Source of the DNA: CAZIDL01 sp964537825
GTDB lineage: Bacteria; Bacteroidota; Bacteroidia; Flavobacteriales_D; CAYVSK01
Length of the DNA stretch: 18,225 nt
Direction: 5' to 3'
NCBI GenBank assembly: GCA_964537825.1
Contig: CAZIDL010000052.1
Span: forward strand, 1-18,225
Each line of letters opens with the position of its first letter. Positions within the stretch are counted from its first letter, which is position 1. The notes under the pieces are model-generated. The model searched no databases. It saw only the letters and a program-made list of their open reading frames with translations, and was not told where the DNA came from. The translations under genes and the position numbers were made by a program. This document shows, in pieces, positions 6,997 through 14,603 of the stretch.

Positions 6997-8049
6997 TTAT
7001 TCAGCGGACTTTTCCTCCTTTTCCTTCTCTTTTTTCAAAAGTTCGCGCAAAAGTTCCATTTCCTGTTTGCTCAGCTTCACTCCTTCCTTCTTTCTCCCGA
7101 TCAGACTGAAGTGAACGTAACGGTCCGGGTGATAGCGGAGGTCCTTCAAGAGCTTATCGAGGTTTTCGGAGGCAGTAAGGAGTTTTTCATGAAGGGTGTC
7201 CTCCTGGACCAGTTTTCCGAGGGATCCCTCCCCCGAATCGATCCGCTCGGTAATGGCTGATACATCCTTCATGGCCTTTTTCGCATTCTTTACAGTGGAG
7301 GGTATCTCCGCCCTTTTCAGGCTGTCGCTCACGACCTTCAGGTTATCGATGACGTTGGCGAACTTCTCCTTTTTACCAGAGAGAGTACCGGAGAATTCCC
7401 GAAGATCCCTGGTAATATCAGCGATCTTCTTCTTCTCGACCTTTACCAGGTCGTTCAAGCCCTGGGCCGTGTTCTCAAGGCTGTTCATCGTCTTCTCGAA
7501 ACTCTGAAAACTGCTCGATATGTTCGTTTGAGCCTCTTTATTAAGGATCGTCTGGACAACACCGACCAAGCTGTCGATCGAGGAGATCAATTCCTCGGCC
7601 TTGGCTTTGACCGGTTGCACCTGACGGTTAACGGATTCCTTTAAGGTCGCTTCTGTCGACGCTATCAATGTATCCCCCTGAGCAAGGTGCTCTTTTTCAT
7701 CGCTCAGCTTGATGCGAATAGCTTTCGAGCCAAGAAGGTCTGAACTGTAGATCTCGGCCTGAGAATTCTCAGGGATCTTTAGTTCCTTCTCAAAAATGGT
7801 CATCACTACCTTGATCTGGCCGGATCCATCCCCGACCAATTCGATCTTGCGGATCTGACCGACCTTGTAACCGTTCACTGTGACCGGATTGGATTCAGAA
7901 AGGCCATTGATGTTCTTGTAGATGGCCACGTAATCCTTCTGCTCCTCAAAGACCTTAAAGCCCTTCAGGAAATTCACGCCCGTAATGAGCAGGACGATGC
8001 CGATAACAACGAGAACGCCGATCTTGAATTCGGTCGATATCCGTTTCAT
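6997..8049 (-). CDS. MCE/MlaD-family lipid-transport protein
   Basis: A 350-residue inner-membrane-anchored periplasmic protein. One transmembrane helix (about 9-26, KIGVLVVIGIVLLITGV) is followed by an MCE domain at about 37-116: the VAIYKNINGL strand, PVTVNGYKVGQIRKIEL and the SSDLLGSKAIRIKL block are typical. Residues 135-300 are a long predicted coiled coil and a charged tail ends the protein. MCE proteins form hexameric rings that carry phospholipid between the membranes, together with an MlaE/MlaF-type permease and ATPase not encoded in this window. The ATG at 8049 shares one base with the stop of the amidase (TGATG); the GTG just before it at 8052 would add one residue. Position next to amidase and opposite lptD supports an outer-membrane lipid role. 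Confidence 0.9.
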   Translation of the reverse strand: MKRISTEFKIGVLVVIGIVLLITGVNFLKGFKVFEEQKDYVAIYKNINGLSESNPVTVNGYKVGQIRKIELVGDGSGQIKVVMTIFEKELKIPENSQAEIYSSDLLGSKAIRIKLSDEKEHLAQGDTLIASTEATLKESVNRQVQPVKAKAEELISSIDSLVGVVQTILNKEAQTNISSSFQSFEKTMNSLENTAQGLNDLVKVEKKKIADITRDLREFSGTLSGKKEKFANVIDNLKVVSDSLKRAEIPSTVKNAKKAMKDVSAITERIDSGEGSLGKLVQEDTLHEKLLTASENLDKLLKDLRYHPDRYVHFSLIGRKKEGVKLSKQEMELLRELLKKEKEKEEKSAE

Positions 8050-9305
8050 CACTCTTTGGTTCGATCGGCCAAGTCCACGGCCTTCTTCAGTTCGATGCGC
8101 TCACCGTCCTTGAATGCCACGATGAATGCACCTGGATACCCCGAATCTTTCACTTTGGATTTCACCTTTTTGATCCGCTCGTAAGAGCCGGTATTGCCGA
8201 CGGTATATTTATGGATCCCGTCGTTGCTAATATACTCATCAACTTTTGATAAGCCTTTGAAGTTCTCAGGTTTTAACTCTTTCGATCGCTCGGAAGCAGC
8301 GATCTGAACCCTGAACCGCACCCCATTAGCTCCCGCAGTTCCGTTCTTGGATCTGTTCCCGTTTTGCGTATCGCTTTTCACTTCTTCCCCTTGCTTCTTG
8401 GCTCCGTTCTTTTCGGAGGCCACTAGTGAATCTTTTGGGGTACTGAAGCTGTTCCGCTGATCGATGTGCTTTTTGTAACCTTTAAAAGCACGGAACAAGC
8501 CGTTCGCCATCTTCTTTTTTCCTTTTTCTGAGGCGAGGAAAGCTTCTTCGTCAGGGTTGGAGATAAACCCGAGTTCCGTAAGAACGCTCGGCATGGTGGT
8601 ACGATAGAGGACGAGAAAACCGGCTTGCTTCACCCCTCTGTCGGTCCTACCGACCTTTTCCCCGAACTGCTTTTGAGCTTTCGCAGCGAACTCCACGCTC
8701 TGTTGGAGAAACTCGCTCTGCATCAGTTCAAGTGCAATATAGGAATCAGGATCCCGCGGATCGAAATCGCCATAATGGCGTTCGTGGTTCTCCTCCATAA
8801 GGATCGCAGAGTTCTCCTTTTTGGCGACCTCAAGGTTGGCCTTGGTCCGATGAAGTCCCAACACGAAAGTCTCGCACCCCTTCACATTAGAATTTCCAAC
8901 AACGTTAGCATGAAGCGAAATGAAAAGGTCCGCATCGTTTTCGTTGGCGATCCTCCCACGCTCGTGCAGCTCCACGAACTTATCCTTCTTCCGGGTGTAG
9001 ATCACTTCCACTTTATCCCCATAATGATCTTTGATCCGTTCACCCAACTTGAGGGCGATATCCAGCACGATCTCTTTTTCCTGGATGTCGCTGTGTCCTA
9101 TTGCACCGGGATCCTTTCCGCCGTGGCCAGGGTCGATGACCACCGTACTAAGGCTGAGATCATTTTCCTCTTTCTGCTCTTGACCGTTCACTGGCACGAA
9201 AAATGTCAGAAGCAGCGCGGTCATTAGAATGAAAGGAATGGAAAAGTTGCATTCCTTTGCCTTACGCTGGTAGCTAAGAGGAAAAAAGGGTGTGCGGCTG
9301 TTCAT
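8049..9305 (-). CDS. N-acetylmuramoyl-L-alanine amidase (Amidase_3) with C-terminal SPOR-like domain
   Basis: The 418-residue protein should hydrolyse the bond between MurNAc and the stem peptide L-Ala in peptidoglycan. Signal peptide or anchor: residues 1-41 (hydrophobic 24-37, then NGQ). The zinc amidase core covers about 53-278: H61 in VIDPGHGG, the glutamate of the IQEKE block (76-78), H132 in SLHAN and the catalytic glutamate E244 in LTELGF. A low-complexity linker (about 285-326) leads to a SPOR-like module at about 328-403 (RFRVQIAAS, YTVGNTGSYERIKKVK, GAFIVAF) that could bind denuded glycan at the division site. The frame is open up to 9401, but those codons lie antisense to lptD and upstream of a perfect -7 box at 9345-9352, so I chose the ATG at 9305. 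It is the first gene of the leftward operon. Confidence 0.92.
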   Translation of the reverse strand: MNSRTPFFPLSYQRKAKECNFSIPFILMTALLLTFFVPVNGQEQKEENDLSLSTVVIDPGHGGKDPGAIGHSDIQEKEIVLDIALKLGERIKDHYGDKVEVIYTRKKDKFVELHERGRIANENDADLFISLHANVVGNSNVKGCETFVLGLHRTKANLEVAKKENSAILMEENHERHYGDFDPRDPDSYIALELMQSEFLQQSVEFAAKAQKQFGEKVGRTDRGVKQAGFLVLYRTTMPSVLTELGFISNPDEEAFLASEKGKKKMANGLFRAFKGYKKHIDQRNSFSTPKDSLVASEKNGAKKQGEEVKSDTQNGNRSKNGTAGANGVRFRVQIAASERSKELKPENFKGLSKVDEYISNDGIHKYTVGNTGSYERIKKVKSKVKDSGYPGAFIVAFKDGERIELKKAVDLADRTKE

Positions 9306-11928
9306 CGTTATCGGTCCTGAATTGCGCAAAGAACGCAACATCAACAAATGTAGTGCGAGGAACCCCCCTTTCCCACGATCCAAGGGGCTATTTCTCCTCA
9401 TTTCCCTGTTGATAAATCCATTCCATGCCCTTTTCGCTCAGAATGATACCACCCTCACTGAAGACAGCCTGACCACGGATACCGTTCGAACGGATACGGC
9501 TAAAAAGGAGGGATCAGGCGATGGGGGGCTCGATGCGAAAGTGGAGTATTCAGCAAAGGATTCCATGCGCTTCGACCGGAAGGAAGGGATGATATATCTC
9601 TTCGGGAAGGCTCAGGTAAGCTATAAGAACATGCAACTCGATGCCGCCCGGATCCGCTTCAGTTTCGAGGACCGGACCGTCATTGCACATGGTGTGGAGG
9701 ACAGTACCGGGAAGATGGTCGGACAACCGGTCATGCAGGAAGGTGGAAAGGAGTTCGACGCTGCCCATATCCGTTACAACTTCAAAACGAAGAAAGGTGT
9801 GATCAAAGACGTCCACACGCAGGAAGGGAAAGGGGATCTGTACAGCCAGCGCACCAAAAAGCATGCGAATGGTGAGATCCACGTCAAAAAGGGCAAATAC
9901 ACGACCTGTACCCTTCAGGATTATTACATCCGATTTAACAAAGCTGTGGTGATCCCGGATGACAAGATCGTTTCCGGACCTGCGAACCTTGTTGTCGGCG
10001 GCATCCCCACCCCTCTCCTTTTACCCTTTGGTTACTATCCCCAGACCAAAGGGGGAAGTTCCGGTGTGATCCTTCCTGAGTATGGTGAAACCAGGGACCT
10101 TGGGTTTTCTCTTGAGAAAGGAGGGTATTATTGGCGCTTCGAACCCTATTTGGACACCCGGATCCTTGCCGACATTTATTCCAAAGGGAGTTGGGGGTTG
10201 CATAATGTTACCCGTTACAACAAGCGCTACCGCTATAACGGGAACCTCAAGGTCGATTATAAGAATATCAAAAGAGGCGATCGAGCTCTCACCAATTTCG
10301 AGCAAACTGAAGAGTTCTTCATCCGCTGGCGGCACAGACAAGATCCAAAAGCCCGTCCCAATTCCAATTTCTCGGCGAATGTGAACATCGGGACCCAAGA
10401 CAACTTCCGCAATAGTATGAACAGTAACAGCCGGGATTATGTGAGCAATTCCTTCCAGTCCAACATCGATTATTCGAAAAACTGGCCGACCAATCCCTTC
10501 AGCATCAATGCGAGCCTTCGGCACAACCAGAACACCCAAAGCGGCAATATCCGCTTCTCCCTCCCGGATATAGGCATCAACATGAACCGGGTCTATCCCT
10601 TCGAAGGCCTTGGGAACAGNNNNNNNNNNGCTTCGGGCCGTAAATGGTATGAGAAGATCGGTGTGAATTACAGCGGCAACCTAAGGAACCGTATCAATAC
10701 CAAAAGCAGAAAGTTGCGGATCGATCGGCTGGACCGCTTGGTGAACGAGAAAATGCGCTATGGGATGCAGCACGATATCAATGCCACCACCTCCCTCAAG
10801 CCCGGTTTCATCAGCATCACTCCCCGGATCGGTATCACGGACCGATGGTACCTGGAAACGATCCAGGAAAGTTACGATCCATCCACTGACACGAGGGACA
10901 CGAGTAGAGTTCAGGGTTTCCGGAACGCCCCTGCTGGAAATGCGAGCCTGGACCTGACCACGAAGCTTTACGGGATGTACCAATTCTTCGGCGAACGCAA
11001 AACCACCATTCGCCATGTCCTTACACCCAATGTCGGCTTTACTTACCGGCCGTCCACCTATACCCAACCGAAGGTAGACCTCGATTCGGTCAAAGAGGCT
11101 TACGATCCCTTTCGAAATACGGTCTTCGGAGGCCCGAACACCCGTTCAAGCGGGAATATTCGTCTGGGGCTCATCAACAACTTCGAAGGCAAGTACCGGG
11201 CGATTCAGGACAGCAGCACCGAGAGCAAGAAGTTCAAGCTCTTGGACAACCTCTCCATCAACAGTTCCTACGATATCATGGCGGACTCGCTGAATTGGTC
11301 TCCCGTCCGAATAAGTGCCCGCACCACCCTCCTGGAGAATTTCAACCTCCGCTTTCAAAGCAGTTTTGACCCCTATGCGGTGAACGCTGCAGGCAGAAGG
11401 GTCGACCGGAGCCAATACCGAGCAAAGGGGGACCTGTTGCGGTGGGAAAGTGCGAACCTTACGATCGGCGGGGACCTTAGGAGCAAAAAAGAGAAAAGCG
11501 GAAGAAGTGCGAACGGTCCAGGACCTACGATGGAGTACATCCGGAACAATCCGGATGCGTACGTCGACTTTAGTATTCCCTGGAACCTCGGTTTTAATTA
11601 CAACCTAAGAGCACAGAAGGACTACCGAGAGAGAACCGATAAAAACGTCCGCATCGATGAAACGATCGACCTGAACGGGAACTTTCGGGTCACAGAGAAC
11701 TGGAAAGTAGAGTTCAGAAGCGGTTACGATCCGGACGAAGGTGAGCTCACTTACACGAATATCAATATCTATCGGGACCTGAACTGTTGGGAGATGAGCT
11801 TTAATTGGGTCCCCTTCGGGAACAGGCGGCGCTATTCCTTCCAGATCAACCTGAGCTCACCCTTGCTCGATGACCTTAAGCTTCAAAAACGGGAGCAGTG
11901 GGTCGACCGGGATGTACGCCTCGAATGA
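9292..11928 (+). CDS. lptD: LPS-assembly outer-membrane protein LptD (Bacteroidota type)
   Basis: An 878-codon frame encoding the outer-membrane beta-barrel that inserts LPS in the outer leaflet, together with LptE. A signal peptide ends at about residue 50 (LFLLISLL...HALFAQ). An OstA/LptA-like beta-jellyroll follows at about 82-200 (SMRFDRKEGMIYLFGKAQVSY, VKKGKYTTC), then the family hallmark block YYIRFNKAVVIPDDK...GGIPTPLLLPFGYYPQ (211-250) and KGGSSGVILPEYG (253-265), and barrel strands rich in Tyr/Asn/Arg to the C-terminus. No ATG is available before the signal peptide. GTG at 9292 has a purine-rich AAGAGGA 9 nt upstream; TTG at 9322 is the alternative. With GTG the coding region overlaps the amidase start by 14 bp on opposite strands. 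Ten N at 10620-10629 interrupt the barrel but the frame continues correctly after them. Confidence 0.92.
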   Translation: MRLFIVIGPELRKERNINKCSARNPPFPRSKGLFLLISLLINPFHALFAQNDTTLTEDSLTTDTVRTDTAKKEGSGDGGLDAKVEYSAKDSMRFDRKEGMIYLFGKAQVSYKNMQLDAARIRFSFEDRTVIAHGVEDSTGKMVGQPVMQEGGKEFDAAHIRYNFKTKKGVIKDVHTQEGKGDLYSQRTKKHANGEIHVKKGKYTTCTLQDYYIRFNKAVVIPDDKIVSGPANLVVGGIPTPLLLPFGYYPQTKGGSSGVILPEYGETRDLGFSLEKGGYYWRFEPYLDTRILADIYSKGSWGLHNVTRYNKRYRYNGNLKVDYKNIKRGDRALTNFEQTEEFFIRWRHRQDPKARPNSNFSANVNIGTQDNFRNSMNSNSRDYVSNSFQSNIDYSKNWPTNPFSINASLRHNQNTQSGNIRFSLPDIGINMNRVYPFEGLGNXXXXASGRKWYEKIGVNYSGNLRNRINTKSRKLRIDRLDRLVNEKMRYGMQHDINATTSLKPGFISITPRIGITDRWYLETIQESYDPSTDTRDTSRVQGFRNAPAGNASLDLTTKLYGMYQFFGERKTTIRHVLTPNVGFTYRPSTYTQPKVDLDSVKEAYDPFRNTVFGGPNTRSSGNIRLGLINNFEGKYRAIQDSSTESKKFKLLDNLSINSSYDIMADSLNWSPVRISARTTLLENFNLRFQSSFDPYAVNAAGRRVDRSQYRAKGDLLRWESANLTIGGDLRSKKEKSGRSANGPGPTMEYIRNNPDAYVDFSIPWNLGFNYNLRAQKDYRERTDKNVRIDETIDLNGNFRVTENWKVEFRSGYDPDEGELTYTNINIYRDLNCWEMSFNWVPFGNRRRYSFQINLSSPLLDDLKLQKREQWVDRDVRLE
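9345..9352 (-). promoter_or_regulatory. Bacteroidota -7 box (TACATTTG) of the envelope operon
   Basis: The minus strand reads TACATTTG, a perfect match to TAnnTTTG. It lies 39 bp upstream of the amidase ATG at 9305, implying a leader of about 33 nt. No TTG is found at the usual 19-21 bp spacing; the nearest (9383-9381) is 28 bp away. The box is inside the 5' coding part of lptD on the other strand. Confidence 0.45.
10620..10629. other. Assembly gap (10 N) inside lptD
   Basis: Ten undetermined bases fall between the codons for GLGN and ASGRKWYEKIG. Exactly ten N keep the reading frame, with family-like barrel sequence on both sides, so the real missing stretch is probably short or a multiple of three away from ten. 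The length may be a scaffolding placeholder. Confidence 0.95.
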
Positions 11929-12001
11929 TAAAGGGTGAGCATCGGTAGCCCCTTTTATGATCCAGGAAGGGCATCCCTTTATAATTTCGAAGAAAAAGCC
12001 C

Positions 12002-12385
12002 ATGCAAGAACGAAGGACCATATCCACAAATAAAGCCCCTGCACCGATCGGCCCTTATGAACAGGCGGTCGGAGTTGCCGGGACCTATTACATCAGCGGA
12101 CAGGTAGCGCTCGATGCTACTAGTGGGGAAATGCAGAACGAGAACGTTGAGGCCGAAACGCATCAGGTCATGAAGAACGTAGGGGCCATCCTTAAAGAAG
12201 CCGGTCTCGATCACGATCATCTGGTGAAATGCACCATCTTTTTGACCGACCTGAACAGTTTTTCCCGGGTGAACGAGGTCTACGGAACTTATTTCAACGA
12301 AATGACGCCTGCCCGTGAGTGCATTGAGGTCAGCAAGCTCCCGAAAGGGGCTACCGTGGAGGTCGCGGCGATCGCAATGGAATGA
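12002..12385 (+). CDS. ridA: RidA family imine/enamine deaminase
   Basis: A 127-residue cytoplasmic RidA (YjgF/YER057c/UK114) protein, normal length for the family, which forms trimers and hydrolyses reactive 2-aminoacrylate and related imines released by PLP enzymes. The active-site elements are present: GPYEQAV (17-23), SGQVALD (32-38), the arginine R105 in TPARECIEV that binds the substrate carboxylate, and E120 near VEVAAIA. The frame is open to an ATG at 11957, but the ATG at 12002 gives the standard N-terminus before NKAPAPIGPY. It lies 73 bp after lptD; that gap holds TAATTTCG at 11982-11989 (a 7/8 match to the -7 box) and an imperfect stem between 11928-11935 and 11949-11958, so it may have its own promoter. 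It converges with the M48 gene 5 bp away. Confidence 0.95.
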   Translation: MQERRTISTNKAPAPIGPYEQAVGVAGTYYISGQVALDATSGEMQNENVEAETHQVMKNVGAILKEAGLDHDHLVKCTIFLTDLNSFSRVNEVYGTYFNEMTPARECIEVSKLPKGATVEVAAIAME

Positions 12386-12399
12386 GCTTCTTAAGAAGC
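12386..12399. repeat. Perfect 14-bp palindrome between convergent stops
   Basis: GCTTCTTAAGAAGC is self-complementary over all 14 bases. It begins right after the ridA TGA (12383-12385) and contains the TAA stop of the convergent M48 gene. It could fold as a short 5-bp stem with a TTAA loop in either transcript. No U-run follows, so it is not a classical intrinsic terminator. Confidence 0.6.
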
Positions 12400-13221
12400 C
12401 GTACTATCAGAAGCAGCCGTTTCATCGATCCGATCCTTCACTTTCTTCCAATCCATTTCGAAAGGGCGAGCCTCGAAGGAAGAGCCGGCTTCGTATTCAA
12501 AGGCCTTTTTGATACGTGAGTTCATATCGGGATGGCTCTTGAGGATCGTCGGAACGCCTCTCCCGCTATACTTTTCCTCCCGCATGCGCTTGAAGAGTTC
12601 TCCCAAATGGTCCGGATCGATCCTGCTTGCTTCCATGAGCCGAAGGGCATATTCATCGGCTTCTCGTTCCTGACTTCTATTGAAGGTTGCGGAAACGGTG
12701 CTCGAAGCGATATCACGGATCAGGGCACCTCCGCCAGAGCCTCCACCAAGGATGGAAAAGAGCACGGATTTTCCGAATTCCCGCTTCAAACGTTCCATGA
12801 CGTGCCGCTTTTCAACGTGCCCCATTTCATGGGCCACTACCGCTGCTACTTCCTCAGGATCCTCCGAGAATTCGATCAGTCCTGAACAAACGAGGATATG
12901 GCCTCCCGGGAGGGTGAAAGCGTTCACCCTATCACTCTTGACCACCCGTACGTCATGCTCGAACTCGGTCATTCCAACCTCTTCCACCAAACGCCCTTCG
13001 ATCTTCAGCATGGCGTCCTCTACCACGCTATCCTTTACCTCTTTATAGGTCCCGCTCTCGAAAAGTTTCTCCACGATCGCATCCCCGAGCTTTTCTTCCT
13101 GCTCAACCGAAATGGAAATGCCTAAACCACCCTTGAGAACCGGATAATACGTGAATACCCCCCAAATGAGTACAAAGGCGGTAAGGACCTTCAGAAAGTC
13201 GATGAACAGTTTAGAACGCAT
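12391..13221 (-). CDS. M48-family metallopeptidase (Ste24p/BepA/LoiP-like)
   Basis: A 276-residue zinc protease. The active site is HEMGH (131-135) in AAVVAHEMGHVEKRH, with the third zinc ligand E187 in SQEREADEYALRLM and the conserved SHPDMNSRI block at 229-237. The NAFTLPGGHILVCSGLI block (100-116) is the substrate-edge strand of M48 proteins. One N-terminal hydrophobic segment (about 9-29) is a signal anchor; the cleavage site is unclear, and I see no lipobox. Relatives degrade misfolded outer-membrane proteins, including LptD in E. coli (BepA), which fits the nearby lptD, although they are transcribed toward each other. It follows the Tic20-like gene by 19 bp and is probably co-transcribed with it. 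Confidence 0.93.
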   Translation of the reverse strand: MRSKLFIDFLKVLTAFVLIWGVFTYYPVLKGGLGISISVEQEEKLGDAIVEKLFESGTYKEVKDSVVEDAMLKIEGRLVEEVGMTEFEHDVRVVKSDRVNAFTLPGGHILVCSGLIEFSEDPEEVAAVVAHEMGHVEKRHVMERLKREFGKSVLFSILGGGSGGGALIRDIASSTVSATFNRSQEREADEYALRLMEASRIDPDHLGELFKRMREEKYSGRGVPTILKSHPDMNSRIKKAFEYEAGSSFEARPFEMDWKKVKDRIDETAASDSTAS

Positions 13222-13240
13222 AGTTGTGATACTGAACGCT

Positions 13241-13747
13241 TCAGGAAGGTGGACGGTTCACTTCACCCTTCTCTTTGTCCCTATCCTGGCGGATCCGATA
13301 AATAACCTCAAAGGCGATGCGACCGAAGAACACAAAATAATAGAAACGTCCTTTTCGCGCTTTAACGGCAGCCACGATGCTGAAGATCGCATAAAGGAGA
13401 TTGGCAAGAACGACGGTCCATAGGTATCCGAAGAAAAAGTCCGTGAACGGGTTCCCATAGACCAGGTTCTTGATGGTCCAGAAGATAAGACCTGCGTTCA
13501 GCAGGGTCACCGGGATCTGGGCTAGCAGGGAATGAAGGGTGTGATAACGGACGAAACGGGGTTTGTCCTGATGAACGAAATAATAAATGATGGCAGCCAC
13601 TAGGTTCAGGATAGGCAATGGAAGCCCTGCCCCCATTGCAGCGAACATCATCAGGTAAGCACCCATCGCGTCCTCGCGTTCTTTGACGGGAATATCCTCA
13701 GGTTGCGGGAGAGGGTGATAGCGGGGAGCTGCAGCCTTTTCTTCCAT
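13241..13747 (-). CDS. Tic20/DUF4870-like small integral membrane protein
   Basis: A 168-residue protein with a charged N-terminus (1-27), hydrophobic segments at about 29-58, 74-95 and 105-127, and a basic/acidic tail. The pattern of VRYHTLHSLLAQIP (66-79) after the first helix pair resembles the DUF4870/Tic20-like family, where a RFHALQSLLLQ-type motif is typical. The role of these bacterial proteins is not established. The gene starts at an ATG at 13747; no -7 box match was seen in 13748-13804. It is followed after 19 bp by the M48 protease gene, so the two probably form one transcript. Confidence 0.75.
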   Translation of the reverse strand: MEEKAAAPRYHPLPQPEDIPVKEREDAMGAYLMMFAAMGAGLPLPILNLVAAIIYYFVHQDKPRFVRYHTLHSLLAQIPVTLLNAGLIFWTIKNLVYGNPFTDFFFGYLWTVVLANLLYAIFSIVAAVKARKGRFYYFVFFGRIAFEVIYRIRQDRDKEKGEVNRPPS

Positions 13748-13804
13748 GGCGGAGCTTGCTTTTCTTCGTGTAAATGAAAGGAAGCTCGTAGAGCTGAGAG
13801 CAAA

Positions 13805-13839
13805 AAAAAGGGGATAAAGGAAGCCCTTATCCCCTTTTT
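13805..13839 (-). terminator. Strong intrinsic terminator of the DUF4389 genes
   Basis: GGGGATAA (13810-13817) pairs with TTATCCCC (13827-13834), and the stem extends through flanking A and T runs to 13 bp. In the leftward transcript the stem is followed by eight U residues (A run 13802-13809). It lies 19 bp beyond the stop of the leftward DUF4389 gene (13858). It would also isolate the Tic20-like/M48 unit from read-through. Confidence 0.85.
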
Positions 13840-13857
13840 CCGATCGATGACCGTAGC

Positions 13858-14553
13858 TTATTCATCGTCGTCTTTTCCGGCATCATCCGAAGAAGGCGCG
13901 TCATCGGAGGATGATGTGCTGCCGGATCCTACACTCGCATTCGGATTCTCGGTAATGATACCGAGTTCCTCGTCGCTCTTTCCGGAGAAGGGCGGGTAAG
14001 TATCGACCATAAACCCCATGTAAAGCGAAACCCTTTCGCTCCAACGGAAGGTCCCCACATTGAAGCGATGCCATCCCTCGGGATAGCGGCCGGTAAAGAG
14101 GACCGCCCACCAAGCGAGGAAGGACAAGACCATCGTAGCAATGAACCTAAAGAAAAGGCAGAAATAGTGCGGGATCACCACATAGATGCCTCCGAATAAA
14201 GCCCGGAGGATCGCCGAACCCCGACTGATGTATTCGGGGTATTCGATCTGGTAATCTGTCCGGTCATCATCCGCGATCCCAAAGGCCGGATATCCGTCCG
14301 AAAGGTCCCACATGCGCGCAGTTACCCGGAGGTTCCAACGACGGAACATGACCTGGAAATCGTACATCCCTTTTGGATAACGTCCCGTAAAGAGGATCGC
14401 CCAAAAAGCGAGAAAGTTCATAAAGGCCGAAACTTGGGACAGGAAAAACAACATGAACAGATGGGGGAAAAGGATGTAGATCGGTCCAAAAAAGGCCCGA
14501 GCAAGCAATTGCCCTCTGGAATAAGTTTCCTGGTGTTCGATGTGAAATTTCAT
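13858..14553 (-). CDS. Double DUF4389-like membrane protein, copy B
   Basis: A 231-residue protein with two tandem copies of a roughly 92-residue unit (about 1-92 and 101-192). Each unit has an N-terminal EHQETYSRG or EYPEYISRG strand, one or two hydrophobic helices with an IPH or FPH motif, and then FTGRYP(E/K)G...RW...Y, which is the DUF4389 signature as I remember it; each ends in DGYPAFG or DTYPPFSG. The C-terminal tail (200-231) is low-complexity Ser/Asp/Glu. No signal peptide; integral membrane by hydrophobicity. The function of DUF4389 is unknown. It lies 50 bp after its paralogue, copy A, and is followed by a strong terminator, so the pair appears to be one transcript. Confidence 0.85.
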   Translation of the reverse strand: MKFHIEHQETYSRGQLLARAFFGPIYILFPHLFMLFFLSQVSAFMNFLAFWAILFTGRYPKGMYDFQVMFRRWNLRVTARMWDLSDGYPAFGIADDDRTDYQIEYPEYISRGSAILRALFGGIYVVIPHYFCLFFRFIATMVLSFLAWWAVLFTGRYPEGWHRFNVGTFRWSERVSLYMGFMVDTYPPFSGKSDEELGIITENPNASVGSGSTSSSDDAPSSDDAGKDDDE

Positions 14554-14603
14554 GGAGAAGGAGCTTTTGAGTTAAACATTTTGACAGAACGGATCAGTAC
14601 GTG

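Noticed and set aside
9306..9401. N-terminal extension of the amidase by 32 codons
   Set aside because: The extension is antisense to lptD, lies upstream of a perfect -7 box and puts a non-signal-like stretch before the signal peptide.
11929..12001. Terminator between lptD and ridA
   Set aside because: The stem between ATAAAGGG and CCCCTTTTAT needs a bulge and a long loop and has no U-run after it; too weak to annotate as a terminator.
12002..12385. ridA as a 2-aminomuconate deaminase working with ACMSD
   Set aside because: RidA-fold 2-aminomuconate deaminases exist, but this gene is 5 kb away, on a different transcript after lptD, and matches the general RidA type with R105 and E120.
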